Shown here: piece by piece, positions 21,574 through 28,902 of the stretch
Numbering within the stretch: position 1 is the stretch's first letter
Layout: the number at the start of each line of letters is the position of its first letter
DNA from: Bacteroidetes bacterium UBA7674
Lineage (GTDB): Bacteria; Bacteroidota; Bacteroidia; Chitinophagales; Chitinophagaceae
Reading direction: 5' to 3'
Length of the DNA stretch: 64,000 nt
Assembly (NCBI GenBank): GCA_002483105.1
Contig: DLHG01000003.1
Span: 1-64,000, forward strand
Notes under the pieces: model-generated
The model's input: only the letters and a program-made list of their open reading frames with translations
What the model was told of the DNA's origin: nothing
The model's database searches: none
Made by a program: the position numbers and the translations under genes

Positions 21574-23382
21574 TTACGCCTCAGATTTGATCATTTTCTG
21601 GTACTTCTTACGGTCTTCTTCGTCCAGCATTATCTTCCTGAGGCGGATATTTTGCGGCGTAACTTCAATACATTCATCCTGTTGTATGTACTCCATACAT
21701 TCTTCCAGGGTCATCTGTATCTTCGGTGCTATACGTGTAGAATCATCCGTGCCACTAGCGCGCATATTCGTCAGTTTCTTGCCCTCAGTAGCGTTTACTA
21801 CAAGGTCTCCCGGCTTAATATGTTCACCGATTATCTGACCTGCATAGACTTCCTGGCCTGGATCTACGAAGAAAGAACCCCTGTCCTGTAGCTTATCCAT
21901 AGAATAGCCGGTTGTGTTGCCAGCTGTTTTTGCAAGCAATACGCCGTTACTGCGGCCAGGTATAACACCTTTCCATGGTTTGTATTCCGCGAAACGGTGT
22001 GCCATTACGGCCTCTCCGGCTGTATTGGTCAACATCTGCGAACGCAGGCCTATCAAGCCTCTGGACGGCATATCGAACTCCAGGTGTTGCATTTCACCTT
22101 TAGTTTCCATTACCAGCATTTCTCCTTTACGTTGTGTTACCAGGTCAATAACCTTTCCGCTATACTCAGCAGGAACGTCCACTACCAACACTTCATATGG
22201 CTCACATCTCTTGCCGTTTATTTCCTTTGTAATTACTTGTGGTTGGCCTACAGTAAGCTCGTAACCCTCTCGGCGCATGGTTTCTATCAGTACGCTCAGG
22301 TGAAGGATACCGCGTCCATATACCTGGAATTTATCTGCATCACCCGTCTCCTGTACACGTAGGGCCAAGTTCTTTTCCAGCTCTTTTGTAAGCCTGTCAC
22401 GAAGGTGACGGCTGGTTACAAATTTGCCTTCTTTACCGAAGAATGGTGAATTATTAATGCTGAACTGCATGTTCATAGTAGGTTCATCTATAGATATAAC
22501 CTCCAAAGCCTCAGGGTTTTCGAAGTCCGCAATCGTTTCACCGATTTGGAACCCCTCAATACCTACTACAGCGCAAAGATCACCCGCAACCACTTCAGTT
22601 ACGCGCTTCTTACCCATATCTACGAACACATAGAGTTCCTTAATGCGGCTGCGTTCAAACGTTCCGTCTGCCTTACAAAGCATTACCGGTGCGCCTTCTT
22701 TCAGTACACCACGTGCTACGCGGCCTATTGCTATACGCCCCAGGAACGAAGAATAGTCCAGCGATGTGATCTGCATTTGCACAGGTCCTTCGCTTACTGC
22801 CGGCGGTGGTACTTTTTCCAAGATAGCGTCTAAAAGTGGTGTAATGTCTTCAGTTTGAGCTATTGATGTATTAAACCATCCTTGTTTTGAAGATCCGTAT
22901 ATAGTCGTAAAGTTAAGTTGCTCTTCGCTGGCATCCAGTTGGAAAAACAACTCAAATACGGCATCGTGTACCTCATCCGGGCGGCAATTGGGCTTATCCA
23001 CCTTGTTTATAACAACAATGGGCTTCAGGTTAAGTTGTAGTGCTTTTTGCAGTACAAAACGAGTTTGAGGCATTGGGCCTTCAAAGGCATCAACCAGTAG
23101 CAAAACGCCATCTGCCATCTTCAATACACGCTCCACTTCACCACCGAAATCGGCGTGACCTGGAGTGTCTATCACATTGATTTTCACACCTTTATAAGTA
23201 ACTGATACGTTCTTGGCTAATATGGTAATACCTCTTTCACGTTCCAGGTCATTGTTGTCCATTATCAATTCTCCTGTCTCCTGATTATCGCGGAATACGT
23301 TGGTAGTATGGAGGATCTTGTCTACCAGTGTTGTTTTTCCGTGATCTACGTGCGCTATAATAGCGATGTTACGAATGTCCAT
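21574..23382 (-). CDS. typA: Ribosome-associated translational GTPase TypA/BipA
   Basis: A full-length 602-aa member of the TypA/BipA family, a translation-factor GTPase related to EF-G and LepA that binds 70S ribosomes and helps large-subunit assembly and stress or cold adaptation. Visible motifs are the G1 loop AHVDHGKTTL (residues 10-19), the switch-II motif DTPGHADF, the G4 motif NKVDK, and the family-typical C-terminus with RGLIG and GRSNGVLL. Length and start (MDIRNIAIIAHVDHGKTT) fit the family. It is a single gene between the candidate origin and the hip-like pair. A -7 box lies about 94 nt upstream, and a small AAACCC/GGGTTT hairpin at 23388-23404 sits just before the start codon and could tune translation. 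Confidence 0.97.
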   Translation of the reverse strand: MDIRNIAIIAHVDHGKTTLVDKILHTTNVFRDNQETGELIMDNNDLERERGITILAKNVSVTYKGVKINVIDTPGHADFGGEVERVLKMADGVLLLVDAFEGPMPQTRFVLQKALQLNLKPIVVINKVDKPNCRPDEVHDAVFELFFQLDASEEQLNFTTIYGSSKQGWFNTSIAQTEDITPLLDAILEKVPPPAVSEGPVQMQITSLDYSSFLGRIAIGRVARGVLKEGAPVMLCKADGTFERSRIKELYVFVDMGKKRVTEVVAGDLCAVVGIEGFQIGETIADFENPEALEVISIDEPTMNMQFSINNSPFFGKEGKFVTSRHLRDRLTKELEKNLALRVQETGDADKFQVYGRGILHLSVLIETMRREGYELTVGQPQVITKEINGKRCEPYEVLVVDVPAEYSGKVIDLVTQRKGEMLVMETKGEMQHLEFDMPSRGLIGLRSQMLTNTAGEAVMAHRFAEYKPWKGVIPGRSNGVLLAKTAGNTTGYSMDKLQDRGSFFVDPGQEVYAGQIIGEHIKPGDLVVNATEGKKLTNMRASGTDDSTRIAPKIQMTLEECMEYIQQDECIEVTPQNIRLRKIMLDEEDRKKYQKMIKSEA

Positions 23383-23475
23383 AATCTAAACCCAGTGCGG
23401 GTTTCAGCGATTTATTAATTTAAAAATACCCCTCCAAAAATCCTAAAACTTAGGCGGGACTTGCCTTTTGCGCCG

Positions 23476-23483
23476 CAAAGGTA
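23476..23483 (-). promoter_or_regulatory. Bacteroidota -7 promoter box for typA
   Basis: The minus strand reads TACCTTTG, matching TAnnTTTG, in the common context TACCTTTGCGGCG. This implies a leader of roughly 90 nt. No clear -33 TTTG is present. Confidence 0.5.
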
Positions 23484-23638
23484 CGAATTTTAGCATCATA
23501 AACGTGTCATTTAAGGTGTTAATTTATCTTTTTTAAGATGTTTTTTTTGTTGCTTAAACTGAGGCATATTTCAGGTGTTTCTGCGCTTATTTTAACTTTA
23601 AAATTGAGATTTTTCGGTCGTTTTAAGCAAAATATTGC

Positions 23639-23656
23639 GCACAAAATTGCTTGTGC
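23639..23656. promoter_or_regulatory. Inverted repeat 1 upstream of the hipB-like gene
   Basis: GCACAA-N6-TTGTGC, perfect 6-bp arms, about 100 nt before the start codon. It is one of three inverted repeats in this promoter region and a candidate operator for the HTH protein. Confidence 0.45.
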
Positions 23657-23680
23657 TCGACAGTATAGATGCAATTATTC

Positions 23681-23698
23681 TACGCAATAAATTGCGTA
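23681..23698. promoter_or_regulatory. Inverted repeat 2 upstream of the hipB-like gene
   Basis: TACGCAAT-AA-ATTGCGTA, perfect 8-bp arms with a 2-nt centre. HipB-type repressors bind such short palindromes in their own promoter; assignment to this regulator is inference. Confidence 0.55.
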
Positions 23699-23735
23699 AA
23701 AGCATTAAATATAAATATTCAATGTTTTGTTCTAA

Positions 23736-23759
23736 ATTCACGCATATTTTTGCGTGAAT
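23736..23759. promoter_or_regulatory. Inverted repeat 3 overlapping the -7 box and start codon of the hipB-like gene
   Basis: ATTCACGCA-N6-TGCGTGAAT, perfect 9-bp arms. The spacer and right arm contain a TATTTTTG -7 box (23745-23752), and the right arm runs into the ATG at 23758. A protein bound here would block both promoter and start, which fits autorepression. Confidence 0.6.
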
Positions 23760-23991
23760 GAAAGACTATTCCAAAATCGCCAGGATAATTAAAGCGCGAC
23801 GAATTGAATTGTCGCTCTCTCAACAGGATCTGAGTGAGATGAGCGAGGTTGCTCTACGCACAGTAAACACCCTCGAGTCGGGCAAAACCTCGATAAACCT
23901 GAAGAACCTGGCGGCCATAGCTGATGTATTGGGCCTGGAGCTGCAATTAAACCTAAAAAAACTACAAGCGGACGATGAAACAGAGATGTAA
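23758..23991 (+). CDS. HipB-like helix-turn-helix (XRE family) regulator
   Basis: 77 aa, almost entirely one XRE-type helix-turn-helix domain (about residues 9-63: IKARRIELSLSQQDLSEMSE, then RTVNTLESGK and NLAAIADVLG). Such small proteins pair with HipA-family kinases, acting as antitoxin and autorepressor. The last 17 nt overlap the start of the HipA-like gene (ATG at 23975), so the two are translationally linked. Three inverted repeats lie just upstream, one over the start codon. The ATG is only 5 nt from a TAnnTTTG box, so the mRNA may be leaderless. DNA binding is well supported by motif; the antitoxin role is only by family analogy, because the partner looks catalytically dead. Confidence 0.85.
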   Translation: MKDYSKIARIIKARRIELSLSQQDLSEMSEVALRTVNTLESGKTSINLKNLAAIADVLGLELQLNLKKLQADDETEM

Positions 23992-24928
23992 AGGCTGTTT
24001 TAAGGCCAATATAATAGAATACTGCGTCGATTGTCGCCGACAGCTCTTCTCTAAAGCCCGTATACAGAGCATCCTTCCTTTCTCTGTACCTGAGCGCGAC
24101 CAATTATCGATTCTCAGCTCTTATAATAAAGAGAGAACATTGCAGGGTATACGTATTGAATATGCTCTGCAGCAAAACGGTAATACACTCTCCCTGGCTG
24201 CAGAAAAGGGAAGTCATATATTAAAGGTAATCCCTACAGGAACTTTTGGGCGACTGGGACAGCTTCCGGCAAACGAACATCTCACTATGCAGATCGCGGC
24301 GCAGGTATATAATATAGATGTAGTACCCAATGCACTCATTTTTGAAGAAAACGGACAAAGTGCATATATCACCCGCAGATTTGAGTTGTCACAAAGCAGG
24401 CTATATATTAATAAGTTCACACTGCAGCAATTAGTCGGCTCGGATCAATATTCTATAGACAATGTAGAAGATATAGCCGGGCTTCTGAAAAAATATATTG
24501 CGGCCTACAAGCCACAGGTAGAGCACTTGTTCTCCATTGCTATATTTAATTACCTGTTCTCCAACGATAGCCCCGCCTATTATCAGCTCTCCCTTATAGA
24601 GACCGTTGAGGGCGAGTATATTTTGTCTCCCGCATATAACCTGATCTGCTCCGCTCTGCACAACAGTACACAAGACATATCATTATATAATGGTGATTAC
24701 GCTTCTCCCGACTTTGTTCGGAATGGCTTTTATTCTTATCCTGATTTTATAGTTCTTGCATTACGCATAGGGATAGTTGCAAAAAGAGCACAAAGAATTC
24801 TTACGCGATTTCTGGAAAATGATCTTGCGGTAGACTACCTCATCACCCAATCATTCCTGGACGAAGAAAGCAGAACTGCATATACTCAGCTATATCACCA
24901 ACGGCTGGAACAACTGCGTATGCGATAA
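23975..24928 (+). CDS. HipA-family protein lacking kinase catalytic residues (predicted pseudokinase)
   Basis: 317 aa. It resembles the Bacteroidota-type HipA C-terminal module: a Cys-rich N-terminus (C5, C8, C17, C20, a possible zinc knuckle), then LPANEHLTMQIA (98-109), AYITRRFE (130-137), FNYLF (191-195) and LSPAYNL (217-223), all recognisable HipA landmarks. The catalytic loop, normally N-x-D-x-H-x-K-N, reads N197-D-S199-P-A201-Y-Y203-Q204. The catalytic Asp, His, Lys and Asn are all replaced, and the metal-binding Asp of the YDL motif is N222. The GVQPK-like loop reads GIRIE (58-62), while Lys84 of ILK and the NE motif remain. The frame is intact with no stop. The usual separate HipA N-terminal-domain gene is absent between it and the HTH gene. 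HipA membership is inferred from motifs. Likely a regulatory pseudokinase or a decayed toxin. Confidence 0.75.
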   Translation: MKQRCKGCFKANIIEYCVDCRRQLFSKARIQSILPFSVPERDQLSILSSYNKERTLQGIRIEYALQQNGNTLSLAAEKGSHILKVIPTGTFGRLGQLPANEHLTMQIAAQVYNIDVVPNALIFEENGQSAYITRRFELSQSRLYINKFTLQQLVGSDQYSIDNVEDIAGLLKKYIAAYKPQVEHLFSIAIFNYLFSNDSPAYYQLSLIETVEGEYILSPAYNLICSALHNSTQDISLYNGDYASPDFVRNGFYSYPDFIVLALRIGIVAKRAQRILTRFLENDLAVDYLITQSFLDEESRTAYTQLYHQRLEQLRMR

Positions 24929-24943
24929 GGAGTGAAAAACAAA

Positions 24944-24969
24944 GGCGCAAAGAATTGCTCCATTGCGCC
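24944..24969. terminator. Weak hairpin between convergent genes
   Basis: GGCGCAA-N12-TTGCGCC, a perfect 7-bp stem between the ends of the HipA-like gene (24928) and the delta-60 gene (24986). The T tracts are poor, so terminator activity is uncertain. Confidence 0.4.
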
Positions 24970-24985
24970 CATTTATAATCAGAGG

Positions 24986-26587
24986 TTATTTTTCCTTAAC
25001 CACTTTTAATGTTTTTATGCTGCCGTCTTGCAATGTCGCATTTATGTAATAAATGCCCGCTGCCAAGCCGGAAGGAAAACGGCAAGCAATAGTGTTGCTC
25101 GCTGAATAAGACGCATTGCTTACTAGCATGCCTGAAGTATTGTATATTTTCACTGTAACGCTTCCTTGTACATCCTTTGTTGAAATATAAAATTCCTCTC
25201 CATTTATGGGGTTTGGATAGATGTTGATCTTCCGTTCGCCGGAAATATTGGTAATTGCGGTCGACAAATAATCATCTGTAATACGCATGCAAAGCCCGTC
25301 GTATCCTGAGCTATCCGAACCGGCCATCACTATTTTTCCATCAGGCTGTATGGTCACACCCATACATTCGTCCATAGCTCCACGAACGATCTTTACAGTT
25401 GGTCCATTGCTGAAAGTATTGTCGGGCGAGCCGTTCAGAGTCAGTCGGCATGCAGTAAAGTTCTGTGCGACGATGCTGTCCTGGCCTGCAATAATTACGC
25501 GGCCATCAGCCTGTACGGCAAAGCTTGATTTTATGCCATTATCGTTCCTAACCGGCAACGTAAGATAAGACACACCTGCATTACCATAGGTATTTACCAG
25601 CGCGCCTGTATTATTCAGTTTGCCTACAGCCCAGTTGCTATCGCAGGGACCATTTAGCGCCTGAATATACATGGCTATATAAAAGTTGCCTTGAGCGTCC
25701 ATCGCCATGGATCTGTTGTAGAGCTGATAATCCGGCTTATGAAACTGAAACCGTCCGTTTGTCCCGAATGTGCTGTCAACGGTACCATTTGTCTTATGAC
25801 GGATAACAAATGTGTTATTTTCAAAGCCGGCAGCATGGCCCACACTGCCGGAAACAACCAGTTTATCGTCCGATTGCAATACAGCACCATAAGGAAAGTT
25901 GGCACCTTCTGTGCCAATGTGTGGTATATTATAGTCAGGATAAGAACACGTAATCTTGCCGTTCACGCCGTAAGTATTATCAACTGTTCCGTTAGTATTC
26001 AGGCGTACTGCCCCATACTTATAAACATTCTGATTGGGGATCTGTACGGCATCTATAGTAGTTCCGGTTATTACCAGCTTGCCGTCACTTTGTATGAGAA
26101 TGTTAGATGGTATCGTTTGGGCGAGAATGTTCGTCTTCACAACACCTGCCGTGCCGAAAGTGTTGTCCAGCGTGCCATTATTGTTGTAACAATAGACAGC
26201 TATGCCGGAAAAGCTTACGCCTCCCCAGTAGCTGGCAATATATATTTTGTCGGCTGTTGTAGCCATTGAGCGGCATATAAATCCAACACTCGGATATGTC
26301 CCGACTATTTGTAACGAGGCAATACCGTTCCCGTTAAAAGTGCTGTCGGGCGTACCATTGGCTTTTAGTCTGATGACCTGCATCGATTCAACAAAAGTTT
26401 TATAGCCGACCATCACTGTTTTGTCGCCTTGTGTAGCGACCAGCATGGGACGATATTTATTACTTACATCGCCTGTTATGATAGCGATACCATCGTCAGA
26501 GAATGTGCTATCGGGATGGTATGGGTTTTGCGCGTTCACATTAAGCACGCCGAGGCTTAATACGGCGCAAAGAAGAATCTGCTTCAC
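24986..26587 (-). CDS. Secreted delta-60 repeat protein with T9SS type A sorting domain
   Basis: 533 aa. The signal peptide ends VNA/QNP (about residue 19). The body has about seven repeats of the delta-60 type, each with a core like NGTVDNTYGVNGKIT followed by a strand such as QSDGKLVITG (the PDG.I...G signature). Delta-60 repeats are thought to form beta-propeller-like folds, and seven copies would close one propeller. The last ~75 residues are a T9SS type A tail (INIYPNPINGEEF, then KIYNTSGMLV, GLAAGIYYI and a final LKVVKEK), so it should be exported by T9SS and processed or anchored at the surface. Single gene on the minus strand, convergent with the HipA-like gene. Substrate or function unknown. 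Confidence 0.85.
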   Translation of the reverse strand: MKQILLCAVLSLGVLNVNAQNPYHPDSTFSDDGIAIITGDVSNKYRPMLVATQGDKTVMVGYKTFVESMQVIRLKANGTPDSTFNGNGIASLQIVGTYPSVGFICRSMATTADKIYIASYWGGVSFSGIAVYCYNNNGTLDNTFGTAGVVKTNILAQTIPSNILIQSDGKLVITGTTIDAVQIPNQNVYKYGAVRLNTNGTVDNTYGVNGKITCSYPDYNIPHIGTEGANFPYGAVLQSDDKLVVSGSVGHAAGFENNTFVIRHKTNGTVDSTFGTNGRFQFHKPDYQLYNRSMAMDAQGNFYIAMYIQALNGPCDSNWAVGKLNNTGALVNTYGNAGVSYLTLPVRNDNGIKSSFAVQADGRVIIAGQDSIVAQNFTACRLTLNGSPDNTFSNGPTVKIVRGAMDECMGVTIQPDGKIVMAGSDSSGYDGLCMRITDDYLSTAITNISGERKINIYPNPINGEEFYISTKDVQGSVTVKIYNTSGMLVSNASYSASNTIACRFPSGLAAGIYYINATLQDGSIKTLKVVKEK

Positions 26588-26643
26588 AACTGTTTTTTCT
26601 GATAAGACAGCCCTGAAAGGATAATGGTTGGCAAGAAGTATTA

Positions 26644-27504
26644 TTACTCTTTGGGCTTACTTTCTATGTCTACGCTTTTAGTTAGGCGATTTATCTCTTT
26701 TATCACTATGTCCAGCTCGTTGGCCGCTTCTTTAATGCCACCAAGCACCCTGTTTATATCCGGGTCATCAACACTATTTTGATTAACAAACTGGCTGAGC
26801 CCAAGGATAGTTGCCACATGGCTTCTTACTTTATGCGACTGCAACCACGATATTTCTTTTAGCTTTTCATTTTGTTGTTCTATCTCATGTAAGTGTTCTT
26901 CTATCAACTCCGCGCGCTCTACAGACTTTTTGCGTATTCTATCCATATTGTTGCGCATGTGGATCGTAATAAAATACACAAAAAACAGGCTCATCATAAA
27001 TGAAAAAACAATGTCGGCAAAACGAGTTCCGCGTGATGGATATCCGTCTTTAATGAAATCAGGATATTTATACTCCAGATAACAAAGTGTTGCCGCAACA
27101 ATTACATGTGTTGCGCCCCATATTATATGTTGTTTTTTCGGCGTAACGGTTGCGATCACCTGGAAGGTCAAAAAGAAAAGAAACAATGTGGGTCCTGAGA
27201 TACCGGAGTTGTAATAATAAACAAAGCACAATGCGACATAGCTGGCAATGGCATATATAAATAGCGCCGCCTTGTGTTTCTTCTGGTAACGGGACAAATA
27301 ATATACAAACACAATCAGTACAAGTATCACCATGCAAATAAATCCTTCTTCTAGTAAAGCCATAGTTACATTGAAGCAGGTCAATATAAAGACCATTATA
27401 AAGGTTACCACGCATACAGCATTCACCATTCGATTCTCGAATGAAAACTCTGAAATACTACCCCTTAAATATTCCCATTTGTCCTCCAGGTATTTTCTGA
27501 ACAT
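26644..27504 (-). CDS. Membrane histidine-kinase-like protein with dimerisation domain but no ATPase domain
   Basis: 286 aa. Six predicted membrane helices lie between residues 29 and 182, followed by a coiled-coil linker (about 187-218) and a HisKA-like helix with WLQSHKVRSHVATILGL (220-236). H224 sits where the phospho-accepting His of a sensor kinase would be, but the H-box Pro is replaced by His229. The protein ends about 50 residues later, so no N, G1 or G2 boxes of an HATPase domain exist. No ATPase ORF lies next to it. It could be a phosphotransfer or docking protein, or a regulator that dimerises with another kinase. The start (MFRKYLEDKW) is the only sensible one. Single minus-strand gene; no strong promoter found. 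Confidence 0.7.
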   Translation of the reverse strand: MFRKYLEDKWEYLRGSISEFSFENRMVNAVCVVTFIMVFILTCFNVTMALLEEGFICMVILVLIVFVYYLSRYQKKHKAALFIYAIASYVALCFVYYYNSGISGPTLFLFFLTFQVIATVTPKKQHIIWGATHVIVAATLCYLEYKYPDFIKDGYPSRGTRFADIVFSFMMSLFFVYFITIHMRNNMDRIRKKSVERAELIEEHLHEIEQQNEKLKEISWLQSHKVRSHVATILGLSQFVNQNSVDDPDINRVLGGIKEAANELDIVIKEINRLTKSVDIESKPKE

Positions 27505-27733
27505 AACCTGTTTAATCTATATTGTTTACTCCTCTTAAAAATTGCAATTACCAAAACCTCACGATAAAGCTTCCTGTAGCCTGTGCCAATATGTATGAAT
27601 GTTAATAGAGGTTGATTGCTGTTATTCTTTGAATCATCTGGTATCTGCGCTTGTTTGTGCTGGCCGGCTATAAATAAAAACTGTCCTTTAAATTAAAAAG
27701 AAAAAACAGGATTTTCAAGTTCTGCCTGGGCAA

Positions 27734-28390
27734 TTAACAAAAAGGAATGTAACTGTGAAAAGCTAAGTCGTCTTTTGTACGGACTATCAACGACTTGCGA
27801 TCTTTGATGATATATAGCGAATCTGCTATTTCGGTTACATGTTTATGCATGTGGTCTGTTACTACGATACCCTTGTTTTGCTTTTCTCTTTGCAGCACTT
27901 CTTTAAGCTGTTCGACATGCAAAGGCATGATGTGGGTAAATGGTTCGTCCAGCAATGTGAAATGTGATTGTGCATAAACAAGCGTGAGTATTGTCCACAG
28001 TCTTACGATGCCGTCGGATAGCTCTGCAAACGTTTTATGCATATCCGCGTCAAGTGCGGGGAAATCATGAAATACTTTTTCCGGGCTTACACCAAAGTCT
28101 TTTAACGCCCGCGCTATTGTCAACCCCTTAGGGAAAAAGGAAAACTGTGGCGCATAGTTTATTGCACCCTTGATAGTATATGGGTGACTTATCGTTTTGC
28201 CGTCCAGCTGGATTATCTTATCGGGTGCAGGCTGTGTGCCAAATATTATTTTGAGCAGGGTAGATTTGCCGCACCCATTGCGGCCAAGCAGCCCGGTTAT
28301 TTTTCCTTTCTCTACCCTCAGGCTCACGCCACTGAGTATCTCCCTTCTTCCAAAAGAAATGGCAATATTTTCTGCTGTTAGTGTTTGCAT
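27734..28390 (-). CDS. Small ABC-transporter-type ATPase with degenerate signature
   Basis: 218 aa. Walker A is GRNGCGKST (36-44), Q-loop Q82, Walker B FTLLDE (144-149, with the catalytic Glu), and H-loop H180 (TDHMH). The ABC signature, normally LSGGQ, reads LSDGIVRL (124-131). It is a stand-alone nucleotide-binding domain with no fused membrane part. The ATG shares a base with the stop of the 100-aa membrane protein upstream, so the two are translationally coupled and may form one complex. A LivF/LptB-like shape is visible, but the substrate cannot be told. The degenerate signature leaves open whether it is a full transporter ATPase or a regulatory one. Confidence 0.85.
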   Translation of the reverse strand: MQTLTAENIAISFGRREILSGVSLRVEKGKITGLLGRNGCGKSTLLKIIFGTQPAPDKIIQLDGKTISHPYTIKGAINYAPQFSFFPKGLTIARALKDFGVSPEKVFHDFPALDADMHKTFAELSDGIVRLWTILTLVYAQSHFTLLDEPFTHIMPLHVEQLKEVLQREKQNKGIVVTDHMHKHVTEIADSLYIIKDRKSLIVRTKDDLAFHSYIPFC

Positions 28391-28692
28391 TATATTGGTA
28401 TCGGTCGGGGAGCAATAATTACCAGCAGCGATATAAATAGTAAAAGGTCAAAACCGAAAGCAAATAACCAGAGGCTGGTTTTGGAAAGGTTTCTATTATA
28501 GTAATAATACATTTTCTTTTCGTTGAGTTGCCGCAACAAATGCCAGAATATGTAGTCCGTAATGAGCTTAAAAAAGAATAGCGCAGGAAGTGTAGTGCCT
28601 CCCCAATAATAATATAACCACGCACAAGCAATGGTTACCAAAAAAGTAGCAGGAGCGAAAGAGCTATAAAACCTTAAGTACAACGTGCTCAT
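28390..28692 (-). CDS. Small membrane protein coupled to the ABC ATPase
   Basis: 100 aa with about three hydrophobic segments (roughly 10-30, 32-48 and 73-95) separated by charged residues (RQLNEKKMYYYYNRN). I do not recognise the family. Its stop overlaps the ATG of the ABC ATPase gene (TAATG), which strongly suggests co-translation. It may be a membrane partner of that ATPase, but it is too small to be a normal ABC permease unless it oligomerises. Confidence 0.65.
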   Translation of the reverse strand: MSTLYLRFYSSFAPATFLVTIACAWLYYYWGGTTLPALFFFKLITDYIFWHLLRQLNEKKMYYYYNRNLSKTSLWLFAFGFDLLLFISLLVIIAPRPIPI

Positions 28693-28902
28693 AGATGTAT
28701 ATTAAACGGACAATCTACAGATATATTATTGTTAACGCTCTTTACTTTGTGTTGATTATCAACCCACGGTTAAACTTTAGAGGATGATTTTTTTACCCCT
28801 TTTCCTCAAGCAGTCAATCAGATAGAAATATTATAATAACTAATTGATAATAATATTGAGAAAAATGGTTAAATTACTATTGCTTTTTTTAAATCATAAT
28901 CC

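Larger units (their letters stand above)
23383..23757. other. Divergent intergenic region between typA and the hipB-like gene
   Basis: 375 nt, very AT-rich. It contains the typA leader and its -7 box on the minus strand, and three inverted repeats plus a -7 box for the hipB-like gene on the plus strand (listed separately). No further gene is visible. Confidence 0.8.

Noticed and set aside
23975..24928. Active HipA toxin kinase
   Set aside because: The catalytic Asp, the His-x-Lys-Asn of the loop and the metal Asp are all substituted.
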